From NCBI GenBank assembly GCA_015680685.1, contig MNCI01004648.1, positions 321,867 through 362,948 of the forward strand: DNA of 41,082 nt, given 5' to 3'. This document shows, in pieces, positions 1 to 9,555 of the stretch; position 1 is the stretch's first letter; each line of letters opens with the position of its first letter. Origin of the DNA: Gnetum montanum (Eukaryota > Streptophyta > Gnetopsida > Gnetales > Gnetaceae). The notes below the pieces were generated by a model that saw nothing but the letters and a program-made list of their open reading frames with translations, did not search any database and had not been told where the DNA came from. The position numbers and the translations under genes were made by a program.

Positions 1-1109
1 GTGGTGTGGTGTTCAGTTGCTGGAGGAGAAGGATTTTTCTTGAAAAATGATGTGCTGAACATATGGTTCTAAACAGAGGGTTTTCAGTTGCCTGGGATTT
101 TTGTTTTGCCCCAAATTGGCTTAGGGCTTCCTGCGTTTTTTTTTAATTTTTTCTGAATCGTCACCGCCATTTTCATTGATCGCAGAACCAGGGGCGAATG
201 TATTGTGGATCTGCATCCGGTGAAACCGCAGGAACCTTCGTCATGCCATTATAACTACCACAACCTTCAGAATTGTTGCAACCCGCACAACTGAAACCGC
301 TACGGCCTGCAAAACTTAAAATAAAATCAGGGTTTCAACAAAACGTGACTCCTTTCTCTGTATATTGTGTGGAAGAGGGTTTCGATTTTTTTAAAATATC
401 CCTACGTTTATGGCAAAAATTTTTCATGCCCCAGGGACTTGGTTATGCCCATCTTGATAGTAGTTTTCGCAGTGCCCGTCTACGCCAGGATGAATGTCGC
501 GCGGCAGGCGATTTTGAACATTTACTGCGGCATGATTTTCTAGGAACACCGTGATTTTCCTTCACCTTCGCCTACAACTGCACCTCCACTGGTATTATCT
601 TTATTTGTATGGTGTTTGCTTCCCCGCCATTGCTGCGATCAGTAGGTATACGGTGTTAGGACATTGGTCCAACTGTAGTCTCCTTTTCCTCCACTCTCAT
701 CGCTGTATAATCTTCAGGACGACAGAGGCGCTACTGATTTTTATTTTATTTTCTAATTTGCAAGGAGTTTCAAACGTTATCTTAAGGCCAAAGGATACAA
801 CCGAGCTTAACAACTGGGATCTTCAATTTGGGATCTTTCCAAAAATTTTAGAGCACGTTCTTCACTAGTGCTTTTCTCGTAAATAATATAATTCCTTCCT
901 TACTATAGTACTATATTCCAATCTTCAATAAAGGAATAATCTGGCACTTTCATTTGGTATCCATAAAGCTTCAACATCAAATTATTTACCAGTGGATTAA
1001 TCCTCCAAAAACAGCCATCAACCCACAACACTAAAGCTGTAATTTACTTCTAAATTTACAACCATAGATTCTTTCAATTTTTAATAAAATATTCCAACTG
1101 TTCCATGGA
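1..1109. other. Unassigned low-copy-looking, CpG-containing DNA
   Basis: No gene is recognised here. Frames of 93 and 105 codons at 273-554 and 551-868 (+) have no family resemblance that I can see, and they overlap each other in different frames, so I treat them as chance frames. The stretch from about 150 to 720 contains many intact CpG dinucleotides (for example around 180-310 and 475-540), unlike the retroelement DNA that follows, where CpG is scarce. It could be unmethylated flank of a gene lying to the left, a promoter or untranslated region, or an unrecognised repeat. From about 870 to 1109 the sequence is AT-rich with no visible feature. Confidence 0.3.
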
Positions 1110-2990
1110 ATGGCCAAATGTGCCAATAGGCCTAAGACAAACCAACCCAAGGTCCCTATTGCAACTAATCAACCATCAACATCCAAGGCCTCTACATCAA
1201 GCAACACAAGGGCTAACTTTGAGACGAAATATTGGTTAAAGTACACTAGGTTACCCATAAAATCATGTGAACTCCTTGACCATTTGCTAAATAGTGAAAG
1301 GATCTAGTATAAAAAAATGATAGAGAATGCCTACAAGAGGCATGATTGGTTATGCAAGATTGCAAAGAACCCTACTCTAGCAACCAAGGATGACCCATTT
1401 GTATTGAAGTACTTTAAACTTGATTATTTCTACCAGTACCATCAACTGCTAGGTCATGATATTGACTCTTTTGTATCCTTGAAGGATGACCTATAGAAGA
1501 TGATAGATAGTGATGAGATAGTGTTTAGTGCCTCTACAGAGACCTGTTGAGCCAACAATATCCCTTACACCATAGCTGCATTCAACATGAGCAAGAATTC
1601 AAGACATGCACGGGAGCCATTTGTGATTTAAATACCTCCTTGCAATGAAAGAGGCCCTTCAACTTTGTCTAGTTCAAGGATCCCTTTTGTTGTAAGAATA
1701 CCATCATTGATGCCTCCCAAGGAACCTTTTGTGATTAGAGTACCTCCTCTTGCTATAACCAAACCTGCAACTACAACCAAATAATGTACTTCCATGGTGG
1801 CTAATGCAATGACTTCTTCATAGCCCAACAATAACAATAAAAAATCATCAACTAAACAATGCAAGAAGTCCACATTGAAGTCCAAAAGCAAGGATAACAA
1901 GCAAGCCAAGATATGGAAGGAGGTGGACTTGTTGAAACCCATTCCTATCTCATCCGTTCCCATGAGCTCTAATGGCTAGGCTTCTTTAACTAGTCAACCA
2001 AGGGAGGATCCCAAGCCATGAGGGAAAGGGAAAGAGGCCAAACTACAATTGCTAAAACTTGAAGCCTACAACCTAGGATGCCTAGAGTAAGTCAAAGGTA
2101 CCAAGAATGAAAAGCTCACAACTAATGACAAAGACTTCCTCAATGATATGGAATAGGTTATGCAATCTTTGAAATAGAAAAAAACTTCTCTTAGCCTGCA
2201 TAATCTTGTAATGACTTCTTCTGCTCACCGTGAGGTCCTAGTAAAAATGTTGACTTCAATTCCTGTCAGTGAGGACATACTTACTAGTGAAAAGGCCATG
2301 CACGTGGTGATTGTACCACCTTCATTAAGGGAAGAAACAAAGTCAATGACACTAGTGTTTCATGATAGCAAGGTTAAAACCAACCCCTAGGATGGCAAGA
2401 CAATGAAGGCTCCTCTCTTTATAACAATAAGGATGGAGCAATACAAGGTACATAGGGTGCACAAGGATGATGGGGCAACTACTAATGTTATACCCTATAC
2501 CAATGTTGAACATTTGGATCTAATAGAACACATATAGCGTACCTTAATTTCTACTCTAAAATCCTTTAATAGATCTTGCATTGTAGTCAAAGGCTTAATC
2601 TCATCATGGGAAGGCCTTGACTAGCTCAATTATGAACTATTTTCTCATCCATCCATTAACGTATTCACCTACCTTATGAAGGAGGTGAAATAATTATCTA
2701 TGATGATAGTGTAGTTCCCTTGGCAATTAATAACATTGATGTAGAACAAGGGTCCAAAGTGGAGTTTCAGGAAGAAACTTCTACAATCAATGATGAAGTC
2801 AAGAAGCCCATTAGAGTGATAAAGGCCACATCCAACAATAATAGGACCATGGATGCACCATGTGAAGAGCTCCTCTTCAACATGGTTAGTGAGGGAAATG
2901 GGGAATATAAGATTGTGTAATGTAAATCCTACACCTTTCCTAAGTTTTTGAAGACTAGGAAACACTTGGTTAATGTATGTTTCCTATTCT
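1110..2990 (+). pseudogene. Ty3/gypsy-like Gag-protease relic
   Basis: This is a broken retroelement polyprotein fragment. One frame runs from 1110 to about 2690, interrupted only by stop codons. It then appears to shift and continue at about 2700-2920. Near 1420-1500 it reads YQYHQLLGHD followed by SLKDDL and MIDS. This matches the spacing of the degenerate zinc-knuckle segment in plant Ty3/gypsy Gag proteins (normally CxxHxxxGHxxxxC, then LK..I..LI..G); here the cysteines are lost. Near 2450-2500 it reads HKDDGATTNVIPY, which resembles the retropepsin active-site segment (D-[DNS]-G-[AS]). No reverse transcriptase follows; the DNA runs into a tandem array at 3263. Family assignment rests on these two motifs. 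The order knuckle, spacer, protease is as expected. LTRs for this copy were not found. Confidence 0.6.
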
Positions 2991-3262
2991 CTTGCCCATG
3001 TGCCGATAAACATATGAACTTCTTTTTTTCTTTCTTAACTTAGTTCAAATATTATTTACATGCACCACTTTATGCTACCTTATTTTGCCTTATTTTAACT
3101 TTATGTTACATGTAGCCTATAGGTCATTCTTGTTTACACTTTACCTTTTATGCCTTGTCTTTTCTGAAACATAAAACATAAAAATATCATAAAAATTTTA
3201 AAACTTGAAAAAATGTATAAAAATTTTAAGACACAAAGCTTATAAATTTTTTTTTCCAACAC
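2991..3262. other. AT-rich non-coding spacer
   Basis: T-rich and A-rich sequence lies between the Gag-protease relic and the tandem array. I see no gene or clear regulatory feature. Confidence 0.4.
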
Positions 3263-3700
3263 ATGACCCATCATGGCCTAAAACTGGCAAAACGTCGTGG
3301 ACCCCTAAGGGCTAAAACTGGCAACACCATGACTTGCTAAGGCCTAAAACTAGCAATACCATGGTCCACTAAGGCCTAAAACTAGCAACACCATGGTCCA
3401 CCATGGCCTAAAAATAGTAAAAAGACATGGCCCCCATGGCCTAGAATGGGTAAAACGACATGGTATTCCATGGCCTAAAATTGGCAAAACATCTCAGACC
3501 ACCATGGCCTAAAACTAACATAATGTCATGGCCCACCATGGCCTGAAACTAATAAAATGTCACAACACATCATGGCCTAAAACTGGCAACACACATGGCC
3601 TACCATGGCCTAAAACTAGCAAAACATCAGGGCTTGCCATGGCCTAAAACTAACAAAACATCATGGCCTACCAAGGCCTTAAACTAGCAATATTGTTGTA
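3263..3700. repeat. Tandem array of about 36-bp units (minisatellite)
   Basis: About a dozen diverged head-to-tail copies share the core CATGGCCTAAAACTAGCAA and a spacer of the type AACATCATGGCCCAC. Unit length varies from roughly 30 to 40 bp. Differences are mostly transitions plus small indels, so the array is old. The same core word occurs once more, isolated, near 17927-17946, which suggests that the unit derives from a dispersed element sequence. No coding potential is visible. Counts and period were judged by eye. Confidence 0.8.
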
Positions 3701-4138
3701 GCCTATTCCATCTCTATTTTTGTCATAGCCATTGCACTCTAGTTCACATTTTTATTAGCCTAGTTAATTTACATTTCACTTTGCTAAATTATTACTTATA
3801 ACCACATGCTTTAATTAATGTAGTCCAACATAGCCTCATAACATGAAACAAAATGTAGGATATAAAAATGCACAAAACTAGATATGTTAAAATAGCTAAA
3901 TGAATGATAAAAAATAATAACAATAATCAAAATTTCCATAACCAAAGCCATATCACATAGTATGACAAATTTTCAAATGACATATAATATAAATAGGAGT
4001 TCAACAACCATGGCTACAATGTGTAGAAATAACATAAAAAATAATAATAGTCTCATAATAACCAATGACTAAGACTAGCCACAATATCATATCATCAATA
4101 ATAGAAATAAACCAAAGGCATGATCAAAAGTGATGGAA
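3701..4138. other. AT-rich non-coding stretch
   Basis: Sequence rich in A and T, with no recognisable gene. It is probably the untranslated part of the older minus-strand element whose ORF tail lies at 4139-4205. Confidence 0.35.
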
Positions 4139-4205
4139 CTAAGATGTAATTGGAGGAGGAGGAGAAGCATCTTTAACATGATCACCACTTGTATTGTTGC
4201 TATCA
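4139..4205 (-). pseudogene. Possible 3' tail of the split minus-strand ORF2-like frame
   Basis: Read on the minus strand, this short piece encodes SNNTSGDHVKDASPPPPITS and then a TAG stop at 4139-4141. It abuts the left target duplication of the LTR element at 4211-13356. On the other side of that element, on the same strand, lies the decayed frame at 13440-14290. A charged segment followed by a proline run before the stop resembles the end of ORF2 inside the element, which reads GKAPMEEPPHLGTT and then stop. I infer that this is the C-terminus of an ORF2 relative split by the insertion. The reading frame across the junction is not cleanly continuous, so the link is tentative. Confidence 0.3.
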
Positions 4206-4210
4206 CATGG

Positions 4211-4992
4211 TGATGAATTGTGGTTTGCCAGGCCCTAATATTGGGTATGTGACATTGTGGTTTGGATTCGATATCGTATATGTGATATCATGATTCCTAT
4301 GTTAGCCTATAAATACAACACTCAAGCACATAGTTAGTTTTTAGTGAAGTTCTTTTCTTTCTAGTTCTTTTGGTAGTTTAGTTTTCAATTTTTAGTTTCT
4401 TTCTTTTAAGGTAGTTATTCCTAGTGCATGTCTACAGTGTGATGTTTGTAATTGCACAACACCTTTGTTTGAGTGTGACATACTTGGACGTATGCATGAC
4501 CAGCAATAAAGATCGAGATTACTTTAATCATTGTAGCATTCACTTAGATTAATTTTTTTGTTTTAATTATTTTAAATAGCTTGATTTATTGTTATTTACT
4601 TTTCTTGTCATTAAGAGAAATGTGTATGCCTTAATCATGAGCATTTAAGTGCAAATATTGGCATGTTTAGTAGTAATTCCAAAAAGTCCAAGACATGTAC
4701 GGATGGTTAAGGATAGATACCATCACCATAGGCTAATTTAGGTTTTTCTTCCATTATTAGTTTAATCAATTTATCTTTTCTGTTATTAGGAGTAATGTAG
4801 AATTAGGACAACATCATATGCCTCACTCTATATATGAAAAAGCTACTACTAGCCCAAGTGGGAAGATAGTGAACTATGATCAACGTATAATTGTTTAGGT
4901 GCCACAACTAGTCCATTTGCAGAGTTCAACCAGATCACACATACACACTTATATTCGTATGGTTGAGCGTAGGGGTATCTCATTGCTCATCA
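4211..4992 (+). repeat. 5' LTR of the 4211-13356 element
   Basis: The LTR begins TGATGA and ends TCATCA (6-bp inverted termini). It aligns along its length with 12554-13356, including the shared block around the TATA box (GATTCCTATGTTAGCC then TATAAATA) and the shared 3' block from GTGCCACAACTAGTCC to the end. The U3 part holds decayed forms of the GATATCGC palindromes that are intact in other copies of the family. The primer-binding site follows one base after the LTR. Confidence 0.9.
4308..4315 (+). promoter_or_regulatory. TATA box in the 5' LTR
   Basis: TATAAATA lies 97 bp inside the LTR and is conserved at the equivalent place in the 3' LTR (12650-12657) and in the minus-strand solo LTRs. 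It is the likely RNA polymerase II core promoter marking the U3/R boundary of the element. Confidence 0.7.
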
Positions 4993-4993
4993 T

Positions 4994-5012
4994 TGGCACC
5001 ATTGCCAAGGAT
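4994..5012 (+). promoter_or_regulatory. Primer-binding site, tRNA-Asp type, decayed
   Basis: TGGCACCATTGCCAAGGAT starts one base after the 5' LTR end. It matches the plant tRNA-Asp-complementary PBS of Athila-type elements (TGGCGCCGTTGCCGGGGAT) at 15 of 19 positions. All four differences are G-to-A, that is C-to-T on the other strand. This fits deamination of methylated cytosines after insertion. The position, one base from the LTR, supports the call independently of the match. Confidence 0.75.
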
Positions 5013-7619
5013 GGTGCTAGTTATCTCGATTAGTTATATTACACAAGATTACTATAAAAGGGTATTAACAATATATCTTTCAAGAAGTATTTAAACACAC
5101 ACCACAAATCAACAATATCTCACTCACGTGGAAATGAGTATGAACCATATAGCGCACCTATTCATTGGAGAACTAACGAAATATACAATGAAGAAAATTG
5201 GAGTAATCCACCATATGAAGGGATTTTTCATAACCATGGCCACCCTAATGACACTCAAAGACTACATTCACCTAAGGTAGACAATCTTGAAGAAGATGAC
5301 ATTAGTCCTAAATTAGGGGAGGCCTCAAGGCCTAAGACCTTCTCGGTACTTAGAAATGATAAACCAAGGGACCTTCAAGAACATTATAGAAGCCATGGCT
5401 ATCCTACCTGTTCCTCCTTTTCATCTTCCTCCTCAACTTCAACGTCTAGTTCTGATGAAGATGAACATAGGTATAGAGATAGAGCTCCACAAAAGGGTCA
5501 AAATAAAAGCAAAAATAGAACCCATAGACACACTTAAGGTCATTAACATGAACACAAGCCCCATCGTCACCATTGATCAAATAGAGATTTTAATCACAAC
5601 TTGTCTAACGATGATAAACTCTTGTTAGTTTCTAAAAGCCTAATGCACATCATAGAGGCTATTAAGATATCTCACAGACATTGCAAGAAGAGTTGACTAC
5701 CTAAGCTCAACTTCAATAATATTCCAAAATTTGTAGGAGGCTATGATTCAAATCCATAACATCATTTACAAGCCTTCCATGATGCTTGTGTGCTCAACAA
5801 TGTGGATAGTAAATGGTAAAAGCTTAAACTCTTTCCTAGGACACTAATCGATAAAGCTGAAGCGTGGTATAGATGATTGGAACCAAATTTAATTAGACAA
5901 TGGTCAACCACATTAGAACTTTTCAATAAAAGATACTAGACCTATGTGCAAGTGTTCGCCTTGAGGAGACAATTCCAAAGATGGAAACAAGAACAATAGG
6001 AATCCTTGGACATGGCCTTAGATAGATACTATGCCTTACTAAATAAATGTCCAAGTCATAAGTTCTCCAAGAAAGAGCAAATACTCCACATTATAGATGG
6101 GCTTAGTAATGAAACAAGGGTGAACCTTGGAAAATAAGCTCGAGGACAACTATATAAGCTCCAAGTCTACAAATTCAAAGAACTAATAGAGCATCTAGCA
6201 AAAGAAGAGAGAGAATTATCTAAATGGGAGAATGCCAAAGCATTTGAGCAGGACCCAACTCTAGAAACAACAAAGGTCCATAACTACAAGGAAGAGGAAG
6301 CAACCAATTCTGAAAGGGTGATATAGTCCCAACCTTTGCCAACACAGAAATCGATAGATGAAATTAAGGCAAAGCATAACAAGATGACCATATGGGCAAA
6401 TCAAAAAATTGTGAATTTAGAAGACATTTTTGGGTAGAGGGTCATCCAAAATAAACTTGGCAATCGAAATAAATAGAGGGCACCGAAATCAGAAATAGTT
6501 AAGAACCCTGCTTGACAACTGGGGAGAATGCCTAAGGATAATGAGGCCAAAGGCTTAACTATAGATAATGAGGATGGATGTGATGTCTATTTATATGACC
6601 ATCCAAAAGGCCATTTCCCAGTCCTGTCACATCTATATGAGCATTGGGTAGAGAACCTGCACCCAAAATTCATACAAAGGAATTAGTGTAGGCACATCCT
6701 TGTTCCACAAGGTAATTATGGACAACCCCATAACCCATTGTACTATCCTGAGGGGAGCTATTACCAGCCTCAACACTTTGCTTTGCCGTAGTAGAAAAAC
6801 CCACAGGTGTGATGGAGGCCACCATCTACCTAGCCACATCCTCCCTGTCTGCCAAAACCAAACACCTACTATGTTCAACACCCTATTTCTCCAACCAGTT
6901 TTGAATCCTCTACCTCCAATCATTGTTATCACTCTCCCGAGTACCATTGACCTGTGTCTTTTCCTGAGGAATCACCACCTCATACTTCTCACACTTCTTC
7001 TCACCCTTGGTATTCTCATCCTTCACCTCCTTCTACATTGCCATTAGATGTATCAGCTGGTTTTGCACCACCATGCCAACCAACAGATGTAACTTGTGCT
7101 ACTGCTATTAACAAAAGTAGGTTCCCTACGCAACATTGGAAGTGTCCCTTCTTTAGGCATGGCCATAGAAAGAAGAATCACACTTTTGAACCTATTCCAC
7201 CCTCTTAACCAGCCTAAGGTCAACCTGGTGCCATACCTTCCTTATCTTCATCAATAGCCCCTATTACTATACCTAGGCCTCCACCTCACACTCCAACATC
7301 TACATGATCCAGTGAGTTCACCAATGTGAAGGGACACTTTGATCCATGCATATTGCCATATAGTTAAGGGTGCCATAGTGGGCCAAATTTCACTCATAAT
7401 GTATACACACCATCTAACCTACCCCACTATGCTTTTGATAATCAGGTGTGTGAACAATGATTTCTTTACCTAGCCACCATACCACCAATAGACACCCAGC
7501 GGCTAGGGCATGAAGGGTTCCTAACATTTCATACATGCATGAATCCTTTTCATCCACTTATTAATCCTAGCCATGGCCAAATGTTTAGTCATGGGGGTTA
7601 CCCCCCTTCTAATTTCTAG
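5010..7619 (+). pseudogene. ORF1: Gag-like protein of the LTR element, nonsense-decayed
   Basis: A single frame of about 870 codons runs from just after the PBS to a TAG at 7617-7619 without a visible frameshift. It is broken by many in-frame stops, most of which can be read as former Gln, Arg or Trp codons. The start codon is unclear. The N-terminal part is hydrophilic with a serine run followed by DEDEHRYRDR (about 5400-5500). At about 5697-6135 lies a Retrotrans_gag-type capsid domain: KFVGGYDSNP, then LQAFHDAC, KAEAWY, LFNKRY, FQRWKQ, ESLDMALDRYYALLNKCP and IIDGLS, in the order and spacing seen in Athila/Tat Gag proteins. The C-terminal third is rich in Pro, Tyr, Ser and His. It contains CPFFRHGHRKKNHTF (about 7138-7185), possibly a damaged zinc knuckle. 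Gag would form the particle and package the RNA. Confidence 0.75.
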
Positions 7620-8940
7620 GATTCTTAAGTGTTATTTTATCTTTTTGTTTTACAATTTTTTGTCATTTCTCTATTTCTTTTACTTTTTCTAATTGTTGTT
7701 TTTATTTTTCCATTGTAATCTTGACTGTGAATAAGTTGATCATGTTGCCCATTAAAGTGAGGTTTTTCGCTATGTTGCCTAGTCATAAGGGACTAATTAT
7801 TTGGACATTGAGACCATGACATCCATCCACCTATTCCATTAATAAGAGGTTTATGCTTTGGTCACAATGGTAATCTTTTTCATCATCCAACTATAAATAA
7901 TTTGATAATCATTGTGTCTGGAGAGATGAGTGAAGGACCAAGGTGGAATGAAAAGGATGTGACATCAAGGGAATTCATAGATTATCTTTGGCTACTTCCA
8001 TATGTTCTATCATATTGCTAAGGTTGTAACTATATCCTTGTAGATCTAGCAAAAAATGGGAGTAAGAGCAACTCAAAATGGCATTATATAAGCTTTTGTG
8101 GGTTCCATTGGAAAGACATGTACCCATGCATGAAGGTAGGAAACTTCATAGAGCCATCAAATAATAATAATAATAATAATAATAAAAGTGTGCCGCCATG
8201 ATGCTCCTTCCTTGCTTCTCCCTTAAACAAAATGCCAAGTGATGTTACTCCTTGCAACTCTAGTAGACTTATGGTTGTTTATTGATGGGATGAAGTGATG
8301 TAGTGTCACTGTAATGTGGTATGGACTTGGTCTGAAACTTGGAAAGCTAGACACATGGTTATTTAATCACTAATTACATACAAGATTCCATTGTGACCAT
8401 CATTAGAAACCTCATGCCCTGATTTCTACGATCCCTTCTATAGTCCATCTCATCTCATTGTCCGAATATTCATAACTTGTGGTTGGTGTAATGTAGAGTT
8501 ATTATCTCAACTTGGTGGTTCTAACATGTGTGTTTTGTTCATAGGTATATGTTGCATTCAACTTCTCTAATGCCCGTGAACATTAGAGGTGTGGTTCCAC
8601 AAGGGCATCATAGGCTAGAGCTTGCTTTGGGGAGGATCTACTTATGTAACTTTTGTAACTTGTCCATGTTGCACACGATCACATTATTTTACACCCTCTA
8701 ACTACTCACCTAAGTGAACTATCCTTTCCCTTATCATTTTAATTAATCATTCCTCAACAATTACTATACACCCTTCGTCCTAGCCCCTTATCACAAATTT
8801 TAATATATGACTCCACCATGACACACTTCTGGTGCCTCAAAATTAATTTTTCAAATACCCCAAACTTTCCAATTTAATCTCAAATCCTTCATTAAATATC
8901 AAAAATTCATTATTTCCACTTAGTCCCTACATTTGGTGCA
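7620..8940. other. Non-coding spacer between ORF1 and ORF2
   Basis: This is where protease, reverse transcriptase, RNase H and integrase would be expected in an autonomous element. I found none of their motifs in any frame. The sequence is T-rich just after ORF1, contains an (ATA)n run at about 8160-8184, and has no frame of notable length. Confidence 0.6.
8160..8184. repeat. (ATA)n microsatellite
   Basis: An uninterrupted trinucleotide run of about eight units lies inside the element spacer. No function is implied. Confidence 0.9.
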
Positions 8941-9190
8941 TGTCAGTGGGGATGCGATATTGGGTACGCGATATTGGGTCTTGCTACCTATATATAGTTA
9001 CGACCTTGCCTACTTCAACATTCATTTCCTTCATTTGACACTAGGGGAGTTGTTGAAATTTTCCTTTGTGAATTAGAGCTTTACCACTTCATCTTCCAAG
9101 TGTAATATCTAGCTCTCTAACATTCTTATTTCAATTCTATCTAATCCTATTTGAACTCGAAGTGTTCCACTTAGTCGTGGGGGGCAGGGA
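8941..9190 (+). promoter_or_regulatory. Internal U3-like promoter module upstream of ORF2
   Basis: The sequence GTGGGGATGCGATATTGG is followed by a second GCGATATTGGG copy. About 25 bp later comes a TATA-like CTATATATAG near 8990-9000. The GCGATAT motif, the preceding purine run and the spacing to a TATA box resemble the polypurine tract plus U3 start of the family LTRs. A second purine-rich run (GTCGTGGGGGGCAGGGAGG) lies near 9174-9192. It may be a remnant of a nested LTR or an internal promoter for ORF2, whose ATG is at 9556. Only sequence resemblance supports this. Confidence 0.4.
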
Positions 9191-9555
9191 GGTGTGGATA
9201 CTGCAGTAGGAAGTGCACATACTTTTTTTGAAATTTTCTATCATTCAAAGGATATCATAGGGGTAAGAAATTCAATATTTACTAAAAAAAAATTTTATGT
9301 TTAAATGCCAAGTTAATTTTCATCAATCACCCAGGCCACCCAAACAATTGTAAGTGCCACATGTAAAGAAATTGATGAAACCCAATGATGTAAGGTTAAC
9401 AATAACACTTTTTGGAGCCACTTCTTTAAAATATTTCTAACTCTAAAACCACACTACATAATTATGGACTATTAACTAAGGCAATGAGTAAGGTATGAGT
9501 TGATAAAAATTTCTCTACGCAACCTTAGTAACAGTTGATTTTTGTGTGATTATAG

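Noticed and set aside
273-868. Two frames of 93 and 105 codons as genes
   Set aside because: They overlap in different frames, show no family motif and no clear codon bias; kept only as unexplained DNA.
3263-3700. CRISPR array
   Set aside because: Units are diverged and contiguous with no unique spacers of fixed length, and the window is plant-like.
6633-7047. Frames of 104 (-) and 115 (+) codons
   Set aside because: Shadows of ORF1; the Gag frame is the one that stays continuous on both sides.
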